Of a stretch of DNA of 64,000 nt, positions 41,874 to 50,270 are shown piece after piece. Each line of letters opens with the position of its first letter. The stretch's first letter is position 1. The notes under the pieces are model-generated. The model ran no database searches. It saw only the letters and a list, made by a program, of their open reading frames with translations, and was not told the origin of the DNA. The DNA lies in contig CAJYSA010000002.1 of NCBI GenBank assembly GCA_913777325.1, forward strand, positions 1-64,000, in the 5' to 3' direction. The DNA comes from an uncultured Sphingomonas sp. (GTDB lineage Bacteria; Pseudomonadota; Alphaproteobacteria; Sphingomonadales; Sphingomonadaceae). The position numbers and the translations under genes were made by a program.

Positions 41874-43448
41874 GTGAAGGCCGAAGTGCATGACGAAACC
41901 GATCTTCTTGCGACACTGGCGCGCAAGAATGCGGTCCTCCAGGCGATCAACCGCATCTTTCACGAGGCGTTGGGCGCCACCACCGAGGAAGCGCTGGGGC
42001 GGCTGTGCCTGGCGGTCGCGGAGGACCTGACCGGCGCGGCGTATAGCTTCATGGCGGAGCTGACCCCGGAGGGCGACCGGCTGCACGACCTGGCGATCAG
42101 CGATCGCGGGTGGGCGGTGTTCCGTCGCGATTGGCCGCATGTCGGCAAGGAGGGTGCGCCGACGCACCTGGATCTGCACGGCTTGTATGGGCGGGTCATC
42201 AAGGACGACGCCAGCCTGATCGCCAACGATGCGCGCGGCCATCCCGATGCGATCGGCGTCCCGCACGGCCATCCGCCGCTGCTGTCCTTCCTGGGCGTGC
42301 CGCTGCGTCGGCAGGGCAAGGTGATCGGCGTGATCGGGCTGGGCAATCGCGCGGGGGGCTTTCGCGAGATCGACCGGCTGGCCGCCGAGGAACTGGCGCC
42401 CGCGATCGTCCAGGCGCTGGGCGGGAAGCGGACGGAAGTGGCGCTGCGCGAGAGCGAGGATATGCGCCGCGTGAGCATCGAGCTGGTGCCCGCCATGCTG
42501 TGGCGCACCGACGAGGCGGGCAACAACACGATGTCGAACAGCCAGTGGGCGGAGGCGACCGGGCAATCCGACCGCGCCGCATCCGCCTGGGGCTGGCTCG
42601 ACATGGCGCATCCCGACGACCGGGCGGGCGTCGAGGAGGCGTTCCGTCAATCCTACACCCGTGGCGAAGCGCTCGAACATCAGGTGCGGCTGCGCAATCG
42701 CGACGGCGACTATCGCTGGTTCCTGATGCGTCAGGTGCCGCGTCGCGACGCGCAATCCGCTGGCATGCACTGGTTCGGCGCCGCGACCGACGTCCACGAT
42801 CTGCACCTGCTCGAGGAACGGCAGCGGCGGCTGGTCGCGGAATTGCAGCACCGCGTCCGCAATATCCTGACGGTCGTGCGATCGGTGTTCGCGCGGACGG
42901 TGGAGGCGGGAGGCGCGCTGGACGATGTGGCCGACCATTTCCGTGGGCGGCTGGACGCGCTCGCCCGCACGCAGGCGATCGTCACGCAGACAGCCAGCGG
43001 GCATGTCGATCTGGAAAACCTGATCCGCGACGAATTGCTGAGCGTCGGTGTCGCCGATGGCGAGGCGATGACCGTGTCGGGGCCGGACGTGCCGTTGCCG
43101 GCGCGCGCGGCCGAGGCGATCGGGCTGGCGGTGCACGAACTGGCGATCAACGCGGTGAAATATGGCGCGCTGAAGGTGCCGGGCGCGATGCTGGACATCG
43201 CCTGGTCGCTGTGCGGCGAGGCTGGCGACTGTAGCGGCGGGCGGGGCACGCCGACACTGTGCCTGACCTGGGTTGAAAAAGGAGTGCCCGCCGTGCCAAT
43301 TTCGCCGTCACGTCAAGGATTTGGTACAGAGTTGATCTGTGAGGCGTTGCCTTATCAATATGGCGCGCGGACCGACCTGGCCTTTGTTGGCGGCGGCGTG
43401 CGCTGTCGGATCGAATTGCCGCTTTGCGAAGAAAGGACGACATTCTGA
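41874..43448 (+). CDS. HWE-family sensor histidine kinase with GAF and PAS domains
   Basis: A 524-residue cytoplasmic kinase. An N-terminal GAF domain (residues about 20-190, ending FLGVPLRRQGKVIGVIGLGN), a PAS_3-type domain (WRTDEAGNN ... MAHPDDRAG ... GDYRWFLMRQVPRR), then the HWE kinase core with phospho-acceptor H326 in ELQHRVRNIL, the HEL-AINAVKYGAL N-box and a WVEK motif (WxE) characteristic of HWE kinases. No membrane segment. The GTG at 41874 is placed 5 bp after GAGGAGG; a GTG 3 bp earlier and one at 41838 are also possible. The 122-bp gap before it holds no other gene. It overlaps the receiver gene. Confidence 0.88.
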   Translation: MKAEVHDETDLLATLARKNAVLQAINRIFHEALGATTEEALGRLCLAVAEDLTGAAYSFMAELTPEGDRLHDLAISDRGWAVFRRDWPHVGKEGAPTHLDLHGLYGRVIKDDASLIANDARGHPDAIGVPHGHPPLLSFLGVPLRRQGKVIGVIGLGNRAGGFREIDRLAAEELAPAIVQALGGKRTEVALRESEDMRRVSIELVPAMLWRTDEAGNNTMSNSQWAEATGQSDRAASAWGWLDMAHPDDRAGVEEAFRQSYTRGEALEHQVRLRNRDGDYRWFLMRQVPRRDAQSAGMHWFGAATDVHDLHLLEERQRRLVAELQHRVRNILTVVRSVFARTVEAGGALDDVADHFRGRLDALARTQAIVTQTASGHVDLENLIRDELLSVGVADGEAMTVSGPDVPLPARAAEAIGLAVHELAINAVKYGALKVPGAMLDIAWSLCGEAGDCSGGRGTPTLCLTWVEKGVPAVPISPSRQGFGTELICEALPYQYGARTDLAFVGGGVRCRIELPLCEERTTF

Positions 43449-43828
43449 CCGAGGACGCCAGCCTGTTGGGCAAGCGCCTGCTGATCGTGGAGGACGAATA
43501 TTTCATCGCCTCCGATCTGAAGCGTGTGCTGGAGGCGCGGGGTGCGACGATCGTCGGCCCGGTGGGGCGGGTAGCGGACGCGCTGGCGCTGATCGAACGC
43601 TCGCCGATCGACGCCGCGATGCTGGACGTCAACCTGGGTAGCGCCATGTGCTTCCCGATCGCCGAGCGCCTGCAGTCGCGGGGGGTGCCGTTTCTGTTCC
43701 TAACCGGCTATGATGGTTGGACCTTGCCGGAGGGGCTGCGCGACGTGCCCTTGATGGTCAAACCCTTCGACAGCGCGGCGGTAGTGGCCGCAGTGCGCGA
43801 TTTGTGCGGAATGGAGAGAGTCCGATGA
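43424..43828 (+). CDS. single-domain response regulator
   Basis: A receiver domain of about 134 residues: LLIVEDEYFIASDL, phospho-acceptor D68 (MLDVNLG), FLTGYD and K113 (MVKPF). No output domain, as in the CheY-like partners of HWE kinases in Alphaproteobacteria, where the receiver acts as a sink or relay. The start is uncertain: TTG 43424 lies within the kinase gene, another TTG at 43466 gives a shorter start just before the first strand. Its stop overlaps the Crp/Fnr gene by 4 bp. Confidence 0.83.
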   Translation: MRRKDDILTEDASLLGKRLLIVEDEYFIASDLKRVLEARGATIVGPVGRVADALALIERSPIDAAMLDVNLGSAMCFPIAERLQSRGVPFLFLTGYDGWTLPEGLRDVPLMVKPFDSAAVVAAVRDLCGMERVR

Positions 43829-44541
43829 TCCGAAGTCAGCTGCGTCAGGAGACGCGTGGACCGGCGCTGACCCGGCTGATGGCGCTGGCGCCGCTCGACG
43901 AGGCGGCGCTGACCGCGCTGGGCGAGGCGATGCAGGAGGCGCACGCCGTTCGCCTGCGGCGCGATATCATCACCGAGGGGCGTGAGATCACGCAGGCGCT
44001 GCTGCTGCTGTCGGGCTGGGCGGCGCGCGTGCGGTTGCTGCCCGATGGTCGGCGGCAATTCCTCAGCTTCCTGCTGCCCGGCGACCTGATCGGCGCGTGC
44101 GATCATCCAAATGCCCTGGCGGTGTCGACCGTCGTGGCGATGTCCGACGTGATGGTCTGCCCGTTGCCGAGCGCTGCGGTGGGAACGCCGCTGCACATCG
44201 CCTATGCGATCAGCCGCGCGATGGACGAGGGGCATCTGCTCGCCCAGATCACGCGGCTGGGCCGGCTGAACGCGCAGGAGCGAATCGGCGACCTGCTGCT
44301 CGAACTCTACGAGCGGCTGACGTTAAGCGGAAGTGTTAGCGGTAACGGCTTCGACCTGCCGTTGACGCAGGAGACGCTGGCCGACGCGCTGGGGCTCACC
44401 TCGGTCCACGTCAATCGCATGTTGCAACAGGCACGACGCGAGGGCGACCTGAACTGGCGGGTCGGGCATGTGCGGCTGAGCGATCCCGCCGGACTGGCGC
44501 GCAAGATCGGCCACGTGCCGGTGCGCGTCACCGCATATTGA
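43825..44541 (+). CDS. Crp/Fnr-family transcriptional regulator
   Basis: A 238-residue Crp/Fnr protein: cyclic-nucleotide-like beta-roll (residues about 20-120, FLSFLLPGDLIGACD), dimerisation helix, and a winged helix with LPLTQETLADALGLTSVHVNRMLQQAR. No N-terminal iron-sulfur cysteine cluster, so it is not a classical FNR oxygen sensor; it resembles the FixK/nucleotide-independent group. Coupled to the receiver gene (ATGA), it probably is the output of, or a partner to, the HWE kinase cassette. Confidence 0.87.
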   Translation: MIRSQLRQETRGPALTRLMALAPLDEAALTALGEAMQEAHAVRLRRDIITEGREITQALLLLSGWAARVRLLPDGRRQFLSFLLPGDLIGACDHPNALAVSTVVAMSDVMVCPLPSAAVGTPLHIAYAISRAMDEGHLLAQITRLGRLNAQERIGDLLLELYERLTLSGSVSGNGFDLPLTQETLADALGLTSVHVNRMLQQARREGDLNWRVGHVRLSDPAGLARKIGHVPVRVTAY

Positions 44542-44575
44542 GCCGCGCCGGGCAGCAACCCCAGCGGCAATCGGC

Positions 44576-45154
44576 GTGACGGAGGATACGAGCGGCGGTG
44601 CGCGGGCGATGCGGCGCGACGCGCTGGAGCGTCGTGCGGCGTTGATCGAGGCGGCGCGCCGGTGCTTCGCGCGATCGGGCTATTTCGTGCCCCTGGAGGA
44701 TATCGCCGACGCCGCAGGGGTGGGGCGCGGCACCTTCTATCGCAATTTCAAGGACCGGATGGCGCTGGCGCTTGCGGTGTTCGAACGGGAGATCGACCGG
44801 CTGGGCGCGCTGATCGACCCCGAACTGCCGTTGGAGCGCGCCCTGGCGCGGGTGGTGGTGGAGGGCGCGGAGGCGACCAAGCTGTTCGCGCGGCTGGCGA
44901 TCGACATGCCCATCGACGGCGAGAATCGCGCGGCCTTCGATGAATTGCGCGCGCGGCTGGAGCGGATGGTGGCGCCGCTCGCCGTTCGCGCGCATCGCGA
45001 CGGCACGCTGGCGCCCGACATGGGCGCGCACGAACTGATGCTGGCGATGCGAATGCTGGGCGCGATCGTCACGCCGGCACCCGCCGACCGGCGCGCCACG
45101 CTTCTGGAGGAAGCGCTGGCGCTGGTGATGGCGGGGCTAGGGCCGCGCCGCTGA
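44576..45154 (+). CDS. TetR-family regulator (likely repressor of emrAB-oprM)
   Basis: A 192-residue TetR protein with an N-terminal helix-turn-helix (FVPLEDIADAAGVGRGTFYRNFKDRMAL, residues about 38-65) and a ligand-binding C-terminal domain. Its 3' end overlaps the oprM gene by 18 bp on the opposite strand, so it faces the efflux operon. A perfect 11-bp-arm palindrome upstream of emrA overlaps that operon's promoter and is the probable target. GTG start at 44576. The ligand is unknown. Confidence 0.85.
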   Translation: MTEDTSGGARAMRRDALERRAALIEAARRCFARSGYFVPLEDIADAAGVGRGTFYRNFKDRMALALAVFEREIDRLGALIDPELPLERALARVVVEGAEATKLFARLAIDMPIDGENRAAFDELRARLERMVAPLAVRAHRDGTLAPDMGAHELMLAMRMLGAIVTPAPADRRATLLEEALALVMAGLGPRR

Positions 45155-46603
45155 CCGCGGTGCCGCGGACGCAGGGGCGGGGTCGCTCCAGCCCAGCCCA
45201 AGGCTCTTCTGGATCGCGATGTAATTGTTGGTGAGTTGCGCGCGTCCCTGTTCGGCGGCGATCGTGGCGGACAGCCGCTGGCGCTCGATATCGAGCTGAT
45301 CGACCAGGGTGCTGGTGCCGGCGTCGACGCGCTGCGCATTGAGTTGCGCCGCGCGCTCGGCCGATTGTTCGGCGAGCAGCAATTGCGCGAGTTGCTGGCG
45401 CGTGTTGCCGAAGCGCGACAGGCTGGTCTCGGCATCCTGCAACGCCTGCAACACCGTCTGCCGATATTGCGCGCCCGCCGCGTCCCGCTGTGCCTCGGCC
45501 TGCTGCACGGCGGCGCGGTTGCGCCCGAAATCGAGGAACGACCAGTTGAGCATCGGCGCGGCAACGGTCGCCAGCTTCGACGGATCGAGCACGTCGCCGA
45601 TCCCGCTGCCGCCCAGCCCGATGATGCCGAGCAGGCTGAGCGACGGGAACATCCGCGCGGTCGCCACGCCAATCTGTGCATTGCCGGCCGCCAGCGCGCG
45701 CTCGGCAGCGCGGATGTCGGGACGATGCGCGATCAAGGCGGCCGGATCGCCGATCGGCACCTGCGCGGGGGGCAGCGGGACGGCCACCACCGGCCCCAGC
45801 GTCGCGTCCAGCGCGCCGGGTGCGCGCCCGGTGAGGATCGCGAGTTGCCCCATATATTCGTCGATCTGCGCGGCGAGCGGGATCGTCTGCGCATCGGTGC
45901 TGTTCAGCTGGTTCTGCAGCCGCTCGACCTGCAACTTCGATGCGGTGCCGGCGGCGTATCGCTGCTGAACGAGCGCGAGCTGGCGGCGTTGCAGCGTGCT
46001 GGATTGCGCGTTGAGGCGGGCGCGTGCCTGCGCATCGCGCAGCGCGACATAGGCTTGCGCGACCTGGGCGGACAGGGTCACCTGTGCATCGGCGAGCTGC
46101 GCGAACCGTTGTTCCTCGGTCGCACGGCGTTGTTCGAGCGAGCGACGCCCGCCGCCGAACAGGTCCGGCTCCCACGATGCCATGCCACCGAGATTGTAGA
46201 AGTCGAGCGTGGTGTCGTTGTTGCCGCCACCCTGTTGTCCGCCACCCAGATTGGTGCCGGGCAGGCGCGCGTTGAGATAGACGGCGCTCGCGCTGAGCGA
46301 AGGAAGCCGGGCGGCGCGCTGTTGCCGATATTGCGCCTCGGCGGCGCGCAGGTTCGCTTCCGCCGCGTCGATCGTCGGGCTGTGCGCCAGCGCATCGTCG
46401 ACCAGCGCGCTGAGCGTCAGATCGCGCAGGCTGTCCCACCAGCGCGCCAGGCCGGGCGCCGGGGTCAGCGCGGCGTCGCGGGCGCGGACGAAGGTGCCGC
46501 GCGCGACTGCATCGGAGGCGACGGCGGGCGGCCCGCCATAGTTCGGGCCGACGGTGCACGCGCCCAACAGCGCGAGCGTCAGGACGGGGAGGAGATGGCG
46601 CAT
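45137..46603 (-). CDS. outer membrane efflux lipoprotein, OprM/NodT family
   Basis: A 488-residue TolC-like channel. A lipobox (LLGAC) ends the signal at about residue 16, followed by the NodT-type GPNYGGP motif and two long alpha-helical OEP domains (coiled-coil stretches such as EQRFAQLADAQVTLSAQVAQAY and RQLALVQQRYAAGTASKLQVERLQNQL). It forms the outer membrane exit duct for the EmrA-EmrB pump encoded upstream. The ATG at 46603 shares one base with the emrB stop (TGATG). Confidence 0.9.
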   Translation of the reverse strand: MRHLLPVLTLALLGACTVGPNYGGPPAVASDAVARGTFVRARDAALTPAPGLARWWDSLRDLTLSALVDDALAHSPTIDAAEANLRAAEAQYRQQRAARLPSLSASAVYLNARLPGTNLGGGQQGGGNNDTTLDFYNLGGMASWEPDLFGGGRRSLEQRRATEEQRFAQLADAQVTLSAQVAQAYVALRDAQARARLNAQSSTLQRRQLALVQQRYAAGTASKLQVERLQNQLNSTDAQTIPLAAQIDEYMGQLAILTGRAPGALDATLGPVVAVPLPPAQVPIGDPAALIAHRPDIRAAERALAAGNAQIGVATARMFPSLSLLGIIGLGGSGIGDVLDPSKLATVAAPMLNWSFLDFGRNRAAVQQAEAQRDAAGAQYRQTVLQALQDAETSLSRFGNTRQQLAQLLLAEQSAERAAQLNAQRVDAGTSTLVDQLDIERQRLSATIAAEQGRAQLTNNYIAIQKSLGLGWSDPAPASAAPRSAARP

Positions 46604-48180
46604 CAGTGCATCGCCGCGGGTGCGGCGCCCTTCGGAAGCGGACGGAGGAACATGACCAGCGGCAGCACCGCGAAGGTGCCGATCCCCATGATCCAGAAGA
46701 TGTCGTTGTAGGTCATCACCAGCGCCTGTCCCTGGATCTGCTGCCCCAGCGCACGGATCGCGACCTTCGATCCGCCGAGCGTTTGAGCGGTGGCAGCCAT
46801 ATAATCCTGCACGCGGATCGAATTGGCGTTCAGCGTCTCCTCGATCCGCCGGGCGTGGAACCACGAGCGCTGGTCCTGAAGGATCGCGATCCCGGCCAGT
46901 GCGAAGCTGCCGCCCAGGTTACGCATCGCGCTGAACAGTCCCGACGCGTCGCCGGCCTCGGATGGCGGGACCGAGCGGATTGCGGCTTGGCTGAGGAACA
47001 GCATCGCCAGGATCTGCCCGACACCGCGCAGAAGCTGCGAGTCGACGAAGTCGCGCCCGACTGAGTCGATCGTCAGGTAGGAGTCGAGCAATGCCGAGCT
47101 ACCCATGATGAGCAGCCCCGCGCCGACCGCCAGACGGATATCGACGCGAACGAGCAGGATCGGCACGATCGTCATCATCACGAAACTGGGGATGCCGGAG
47201 ATCAGCACCACCTTGCCCGATTGCAGCGCATTGTAATTGGCGATCGCCGCAAGGAATTGCGGGATGGCATAGGAGGTGCCGTAGAGCACCACGCCCAGCA
47301 CCAGCCCCATGACCGCGACCGATCCGAATTGCCGATCGAGCAGCAGCCGGAGCTTGATGACGGGTCGCCTGGCGAGGAACTGCCCGGCGATCAGCAGCCC
47401 GAAACCCACCACGGTCACCACGAACATGTAGCGGATGAGCTCGGAGGAGAACCATTGTTCGCGTTGCCCCTCCTCCAGGAAGACGGTCAGTCCGCCAAGG
47501 CCCAGCGTCAGCCCGGCGATGCCCAGCCAGTCCGCCTCGCGGAACAGGTACAGTCGCGATGGTTCGTGGCGCAGGCCGAGCAGCAGCAACAGCACGAGGA
47601 TGCCGCAGATCGGCACGTTCAGGAAGAAGGCGTAATGCCAGCTGATATTCTCGGTCAGCCAGCCGCCGACCAGCGGGCCGAGCACCGGGCCCAGAATCGC
47701 GGTCATCCCGAACGCTGAGATCCCGATCGGCTGCTGCGAGCGGGGCAGGCGTTGCGCGATGATCGTCTGTGCGGTGGGGATCATCGCACCGCCGGTGAAG
47801 CCCTGCCCGACACGCCCGATGATCATCTGCATCAGCGTGTCGGCGGTGCCGCAGATCACCGAGAAGATCGTGAACAGCACCGCCGCGATCAGCAGGAAGG
47901 TGCGCAGCCCCAACAGGCGCTCCAGCCACGCCGCCATCGGGATGATGACGATTTCCGCGACCAGATAGGCGGTCGCGATCCATGTCCCCTCGGTGCCGCT
48001 CGCCCCGATCTCGCCCTGAATCGTCGGCAACGACGAATTGACGATCGAGATGTCGAGCATCGCCATGAACGCGCCCAGCGTTCCCGCCGCCACCGCCAGC
48101 CAGGCGGCGAGATCGGCGCGTTCGGCTCCACCCGCCGGAAGGTCCGCGCGCGAGGCGGCGGGAGCGGCGGCGCTTGCCAC
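46603..48180 (-). CDS. EmrB-type DHA2 multidrug efflux permease
   Basis: A 525-residue MFS pump of the DHA2 (14-helix) group. Diagnostic: MAMLDISIVNSSLPTIQGEIG (motif D1), WIATAYLVAEIVIIPMAAWL, LLGLRTFLL, GRVGQGFTGGAMIPTAQTII, and GPVLGPLVGGWL (motif C of exporters). It pumps drugs with proton exchange and works with the HlyD-type adaptor and OprM-type channel. The start is GTG 48180, with AGGAG 8 bp upstream inside the end of the adaptor gene, whose stop is 2 bp away. Confidence 0.92.
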   Translation of the reverse strand: MASAAAPAASRADLPAGGAERADLAAWLAVAAGTLGAFMAMLDISIVNSSLPTIQGEIGASGTEGTWIATAYLVAEIVIIPMAAWLERLLGLRTFLLIAAVLFTIFSVICGTADTLMQMIIGRVGQGFTGGAMIPTAQTIIAQRLPRSQQPIGISAFGMTAILGPVLGPLVGGWLTENISWHYAFFLNVPICGILVLLLLLGLRHEPSRLYLFREADWLGIAGLTLGLGGLTVFLEEGQREQWFSSELIRYMFVVTVVGFGLLIAGQFLARRPVIKLRLLLDRQFGSVAVMGLVLGVVLYGTSYAIPQFLAAIANYNALQSGKVVLISGIPSFVMMTIVPILLVRVDIRLAVGAGLLIMGSSALLDSYLTIDSVGRDFVDSQLLRGVGQILAMLFLSQAAIRSVPPSEAGDASGLFSAMRNLGGSFALAGIAILQDQRSWFHARRIEETLNANSIRVQDYMAATAQTLGGSKVAIRALGQQIQGQALVMTYNDIFWIMGIGTFAVLPLVMFLRPLPKGAAPAAMH

Positions 48181-48182
48181 GC

Positions 48183-49355
48183 TCAGCGCTCCTGCCGGTT
48201 GGCCTTGCGCTGTTCGTCGCGCAGTCGTTCTATCTCGCCCTTGGCGGCACTGGTGTCGACGGTCACCTCGACCGACAGACCGGGCACGAGCAACCGGCGG
48301 GTCTGCGGCGTCGCCTCCAGCGCGATCCGGACCGGCACACGCTGCGTGATCTTGGTGAAATTGCCGGTGGCGTTCTGTGGCGGCAGCAGCGAGAATTGCG
48401 CGCCCGTGCCCGGCGAGAAGCTGGCGACGCGCCCCTTCAGCGCGATGCCGTCCAGCGCATCGACCTTGATCTCGACCGGCTGGCCCGGGCGCATCAAGGC
48501 GAGCTGAGTCTCCTTGAAATTGGCGGTGATATACAGCCTGTCGAGCGGCACCAGCGACATCAGCCGCGTGCCGGTGCCGGCATATTGACCGACCTCGACC
48601 GTCTTGTCGCCGACGCGCCCGTCGATGGCCGCGCGGATCAGCGTCGCATTCAGGTCGACGCGCGTCGCACTCTGCTGCGCGCGCGCCGCCTGCGCCTGCG
48701 CTAGCCCTTGCTTCACCTGCGTCTCGAACGTCGCGACGCGGCGCTGCTGCATCGCGACCGCCGCCTCCTGCGCACGCACCGCCTGCGCGGATTGCTGTGC
48801 CGTCACCTGAAGCTGGGCGAGTTGCTGGCGCGTCTCGGCGCCGGACGCCGCCAGCGGGCGATAGCGCGCGACCTCGGCGGCGTCGTGCGCGGCCTTGTCG
48901 CGTGCCGAAGCGAGTTGCGCGCGGGCCTGTTCGATCGCGGCATATTGCTCCCGCACCTGTGCGCGGGCGCTGTCGGCCTGTGCATTGGCGACCGCGATCT
49001 GCGCCTCGGCCTGCGCGGCCTGCGCCTCTGAATTGCGCGGATCGATCCGCACGAGCGGTTGCCCGGCGCGCACGTCCTGATTGTCGGTGACGAAGACCTC
49101 GGCGACATAGCCCGCGACGCGCGGCGCCACGGTGACCATGTCCGCCTGCACCTGCGCGTCGTTCGTTTCCTGCAGATACTGACCGTGCGCCTTGTAGCCC
49201 GCGTACCAGATCCCGCCGGCCACCACGACCGCCAAGGCCACGGCGATCAGGATCGCCTTGGCACGACCGCTGAGCGTGCGCCGCTGCTCGGGTTCGGATG
49301 CGTCGCCGCTGTCGGCGGGCGCCGTATCGTCCGGGGGAGAAGCCTGTTCCGCCAT
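48183..49355 (-). CDS. EmrA/HlyD-type membrane fusion protein
   Basis: A 390-residue periplasmic adaptor. Cytoplasmic N-terminus, one anchor helix (AILIAVALAVVVAGGIWYAG), a lipoyl/barrel-sandwich hybrid domain split by a long coiled coil (residues about 105-215, EAQAAQAEAQIAVANAQADSA and EQARAQLASARDKAAHDAAE), then beta-barrel motifs LIRAAIDGRVGDKTVEVGQYAGTGTRLMSLVP. First gene of the efflux operon emrA-emrB-oprM. The operator/promoter 49405-49442 lies just upstream. Confidence 0.9.
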   Translation of the reverse strand: MAEQASPPDDTAPADSGDASEPEQRRTLSGRAKAILIAVALAVVVAGGIWYAGYKAHGQYLQETNDAQVQADMVTVAPRVAGYVAEVFVTDNQDVRAGQPLVRIDPRNSEAQAAQAEAQIAVANAQADSARAQVREQYAAIEQARAQLASARDKAAHDAAEVARYRPLAASGAETRQQLAQLQVTAQQSAQAVRAQEAAVAMQQRRVATFETQVKQGLAQAQAARAQQSATRVDLNATLIRAAIDGRVGDKTVEVGQYAGTGTRLMSLVPLDRLYITANFKETQLALMRPGQPVEIKVDALDGIALKGRVASFSPGTGAQFSLLPPQNATGNFTKITQRVPVRIALEATPQTRRLLVPGLSVEVTVDTSAAKGEIERLRDEQRKANRQER

Positions 49356-49404
49356 CTATCGCATCCGCCAGCAGCAAGGGCTCGCGGGGGCGCCGCGAGT
49401 CGAA

Positions 49405-49431
49405 TGAAAGCGGACAATATGTCCGCTTTCA
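49405..49431. promoter_or_regulatory. probable TetR operator upstream of emrA
   Basis: Perfect inverted repeat with 11-bp arms TGAAAGCGGAC (49405-49415) and GTCCGCTTTCA (49421-49431) around a 5-bp AATAT centre. It overlaps the -10 and spacer of the predicted emrA promoter, the classic position for repression. The TetR gene at the other end of the operon is the likely binder; the GntR regulator at 49569 is an alternative. Confidence 0.8.
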
Positions 49432-49442
49432 CTTTTTCTCAA
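49414..49442 (-). promoter_or_regulatory. predicted emrA promoter
   Basis: On the minus strand TTGAGA (49442-49437) and TATTGT (49419-49414) are separated by 17 bp, a good match to the sigma-70 consensus (5/6 and 4/6). Transcription would start about 45 bp before the emrA ATG. The remaining divergent gap to the gene at 49569 holds no other gene. Confidence 0.6.
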
Positions 49443-49568
49443 GTGGTGCAATGCAGCATTTCCCATTAATGAGATAATTGACGAATATTGCTGGGCGTTC
49501 ACCGCGACGCGGAGTACGACAGGGCCGCACGGTGGGACACCGGTGAAGCTGAGAGGAGACGTTCGTCG

Positions 49569-50267
49569 GTGCAGCACGCTTTCGGTCGCAATCTTACCTA
49601 TGGCCTCCACGAGGTGCTGGGCCGTGCGATCGTCGTCGGCGACTATGCCGAGCGACCGTTCCCGAACGAGGCCGATATCGTCCGCGAACATGGCGTAAGC
49701 CGATCGGTGACGCGCGAGGCGGTGAAGATGCTGGCCGCCAAGGGGCTGCTCGGCGCGCGGCCCAAACAGGGCACGTTCGTCCGCCCCGAGGAGGCGTGGA
49801 ACCTGCTCGATCCCGATGTGCTGCGCTGGCTGCTGGAGCGTGAGGCGTCGCTGGGGCTGCTGCGGCACTTCAACGAACTGCGCATCGGTGTCGAGCCTGA
49901 GGCGGCGGCGCTGGCGGCTCGCGGGGCGACCGACGAGCAGCAGGCGGCGATATCCGCCGGGCTGGCGCGGATGGTGGCCGCCGAACGCGGCGAGGACGAT
50001 CCGCTGGAATCGGACATCGCGTTCCACGTCGCGGTGCTGCGCGCGTCGAACAATCCGTTCTTCCTGCAATTCCGCGAGATGGTGAGCACCGCGCTGCGCA
50101 CTTCGATCCGTTTCACCAACCGCATCGCCGGGCGCACCGCGAACATCGCCGAGCATACCGCCGTGCGCGACGCGATCGTCGCGCGGGACGCGGGCGCGGC
50201 GCATGCGGCGATGCGCGGGCTGATCGTGAACGTGCTGACGCTGATCGAGACGCCGGTCGAGCGCTGA
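49569..50267 (+). CDS. GntR-family (FCD domain) transcriptional regulator
   Basis: A 232-residue FadR-subfamily regulator: N-terminal GntR winged helix (FPNEADIVREHGVSRSVTREAVKMLAAKGLL, residues about 30-62) and C-terminal all-helical FCD ligand-binding domain, with NELRIGVEPEAAALAARGAT, SDIAFHVAVLRASNNPF and EHTAVRDAIVARDA giving the expected metal-ligand Asp and His residues. Such proteins respond to sugar acids or carboxylates. GTG at 49569 is preferred because it places the winged helix as in relatives; an earlier ATG-less extension is non-coding-like. Divergent from emrA. Confidence 0.82.
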   Translation: MQHAFGRNLTYGLHEVLGRAIVVGDYAERPFPNEADIVREHGVSRSVTREAVKMLAAKGLLGARPKQGTFVRPEEAWNLLDPDVLRWLLEREASLGLLRHFNELRIGVEPEAAALAARGATDEQQAAISAGLARMVAAERGEDDPLESDIAFHVAVLRASNNPFFLQFREMVSTALRTSIRFTNRIAGRTANIAEHTAVRDAIVARDAGAAHAAMRGLIVNVLTLIETPVER

Positions 50268-50270
50268 CTG

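Noticed and set aside
43825..44541. FNR oxygen sensor
   Set aside because: The N-terminus lacks the cysteine cluster for an iron-sulfur centre; only general Crp/Fnr membership is supported.
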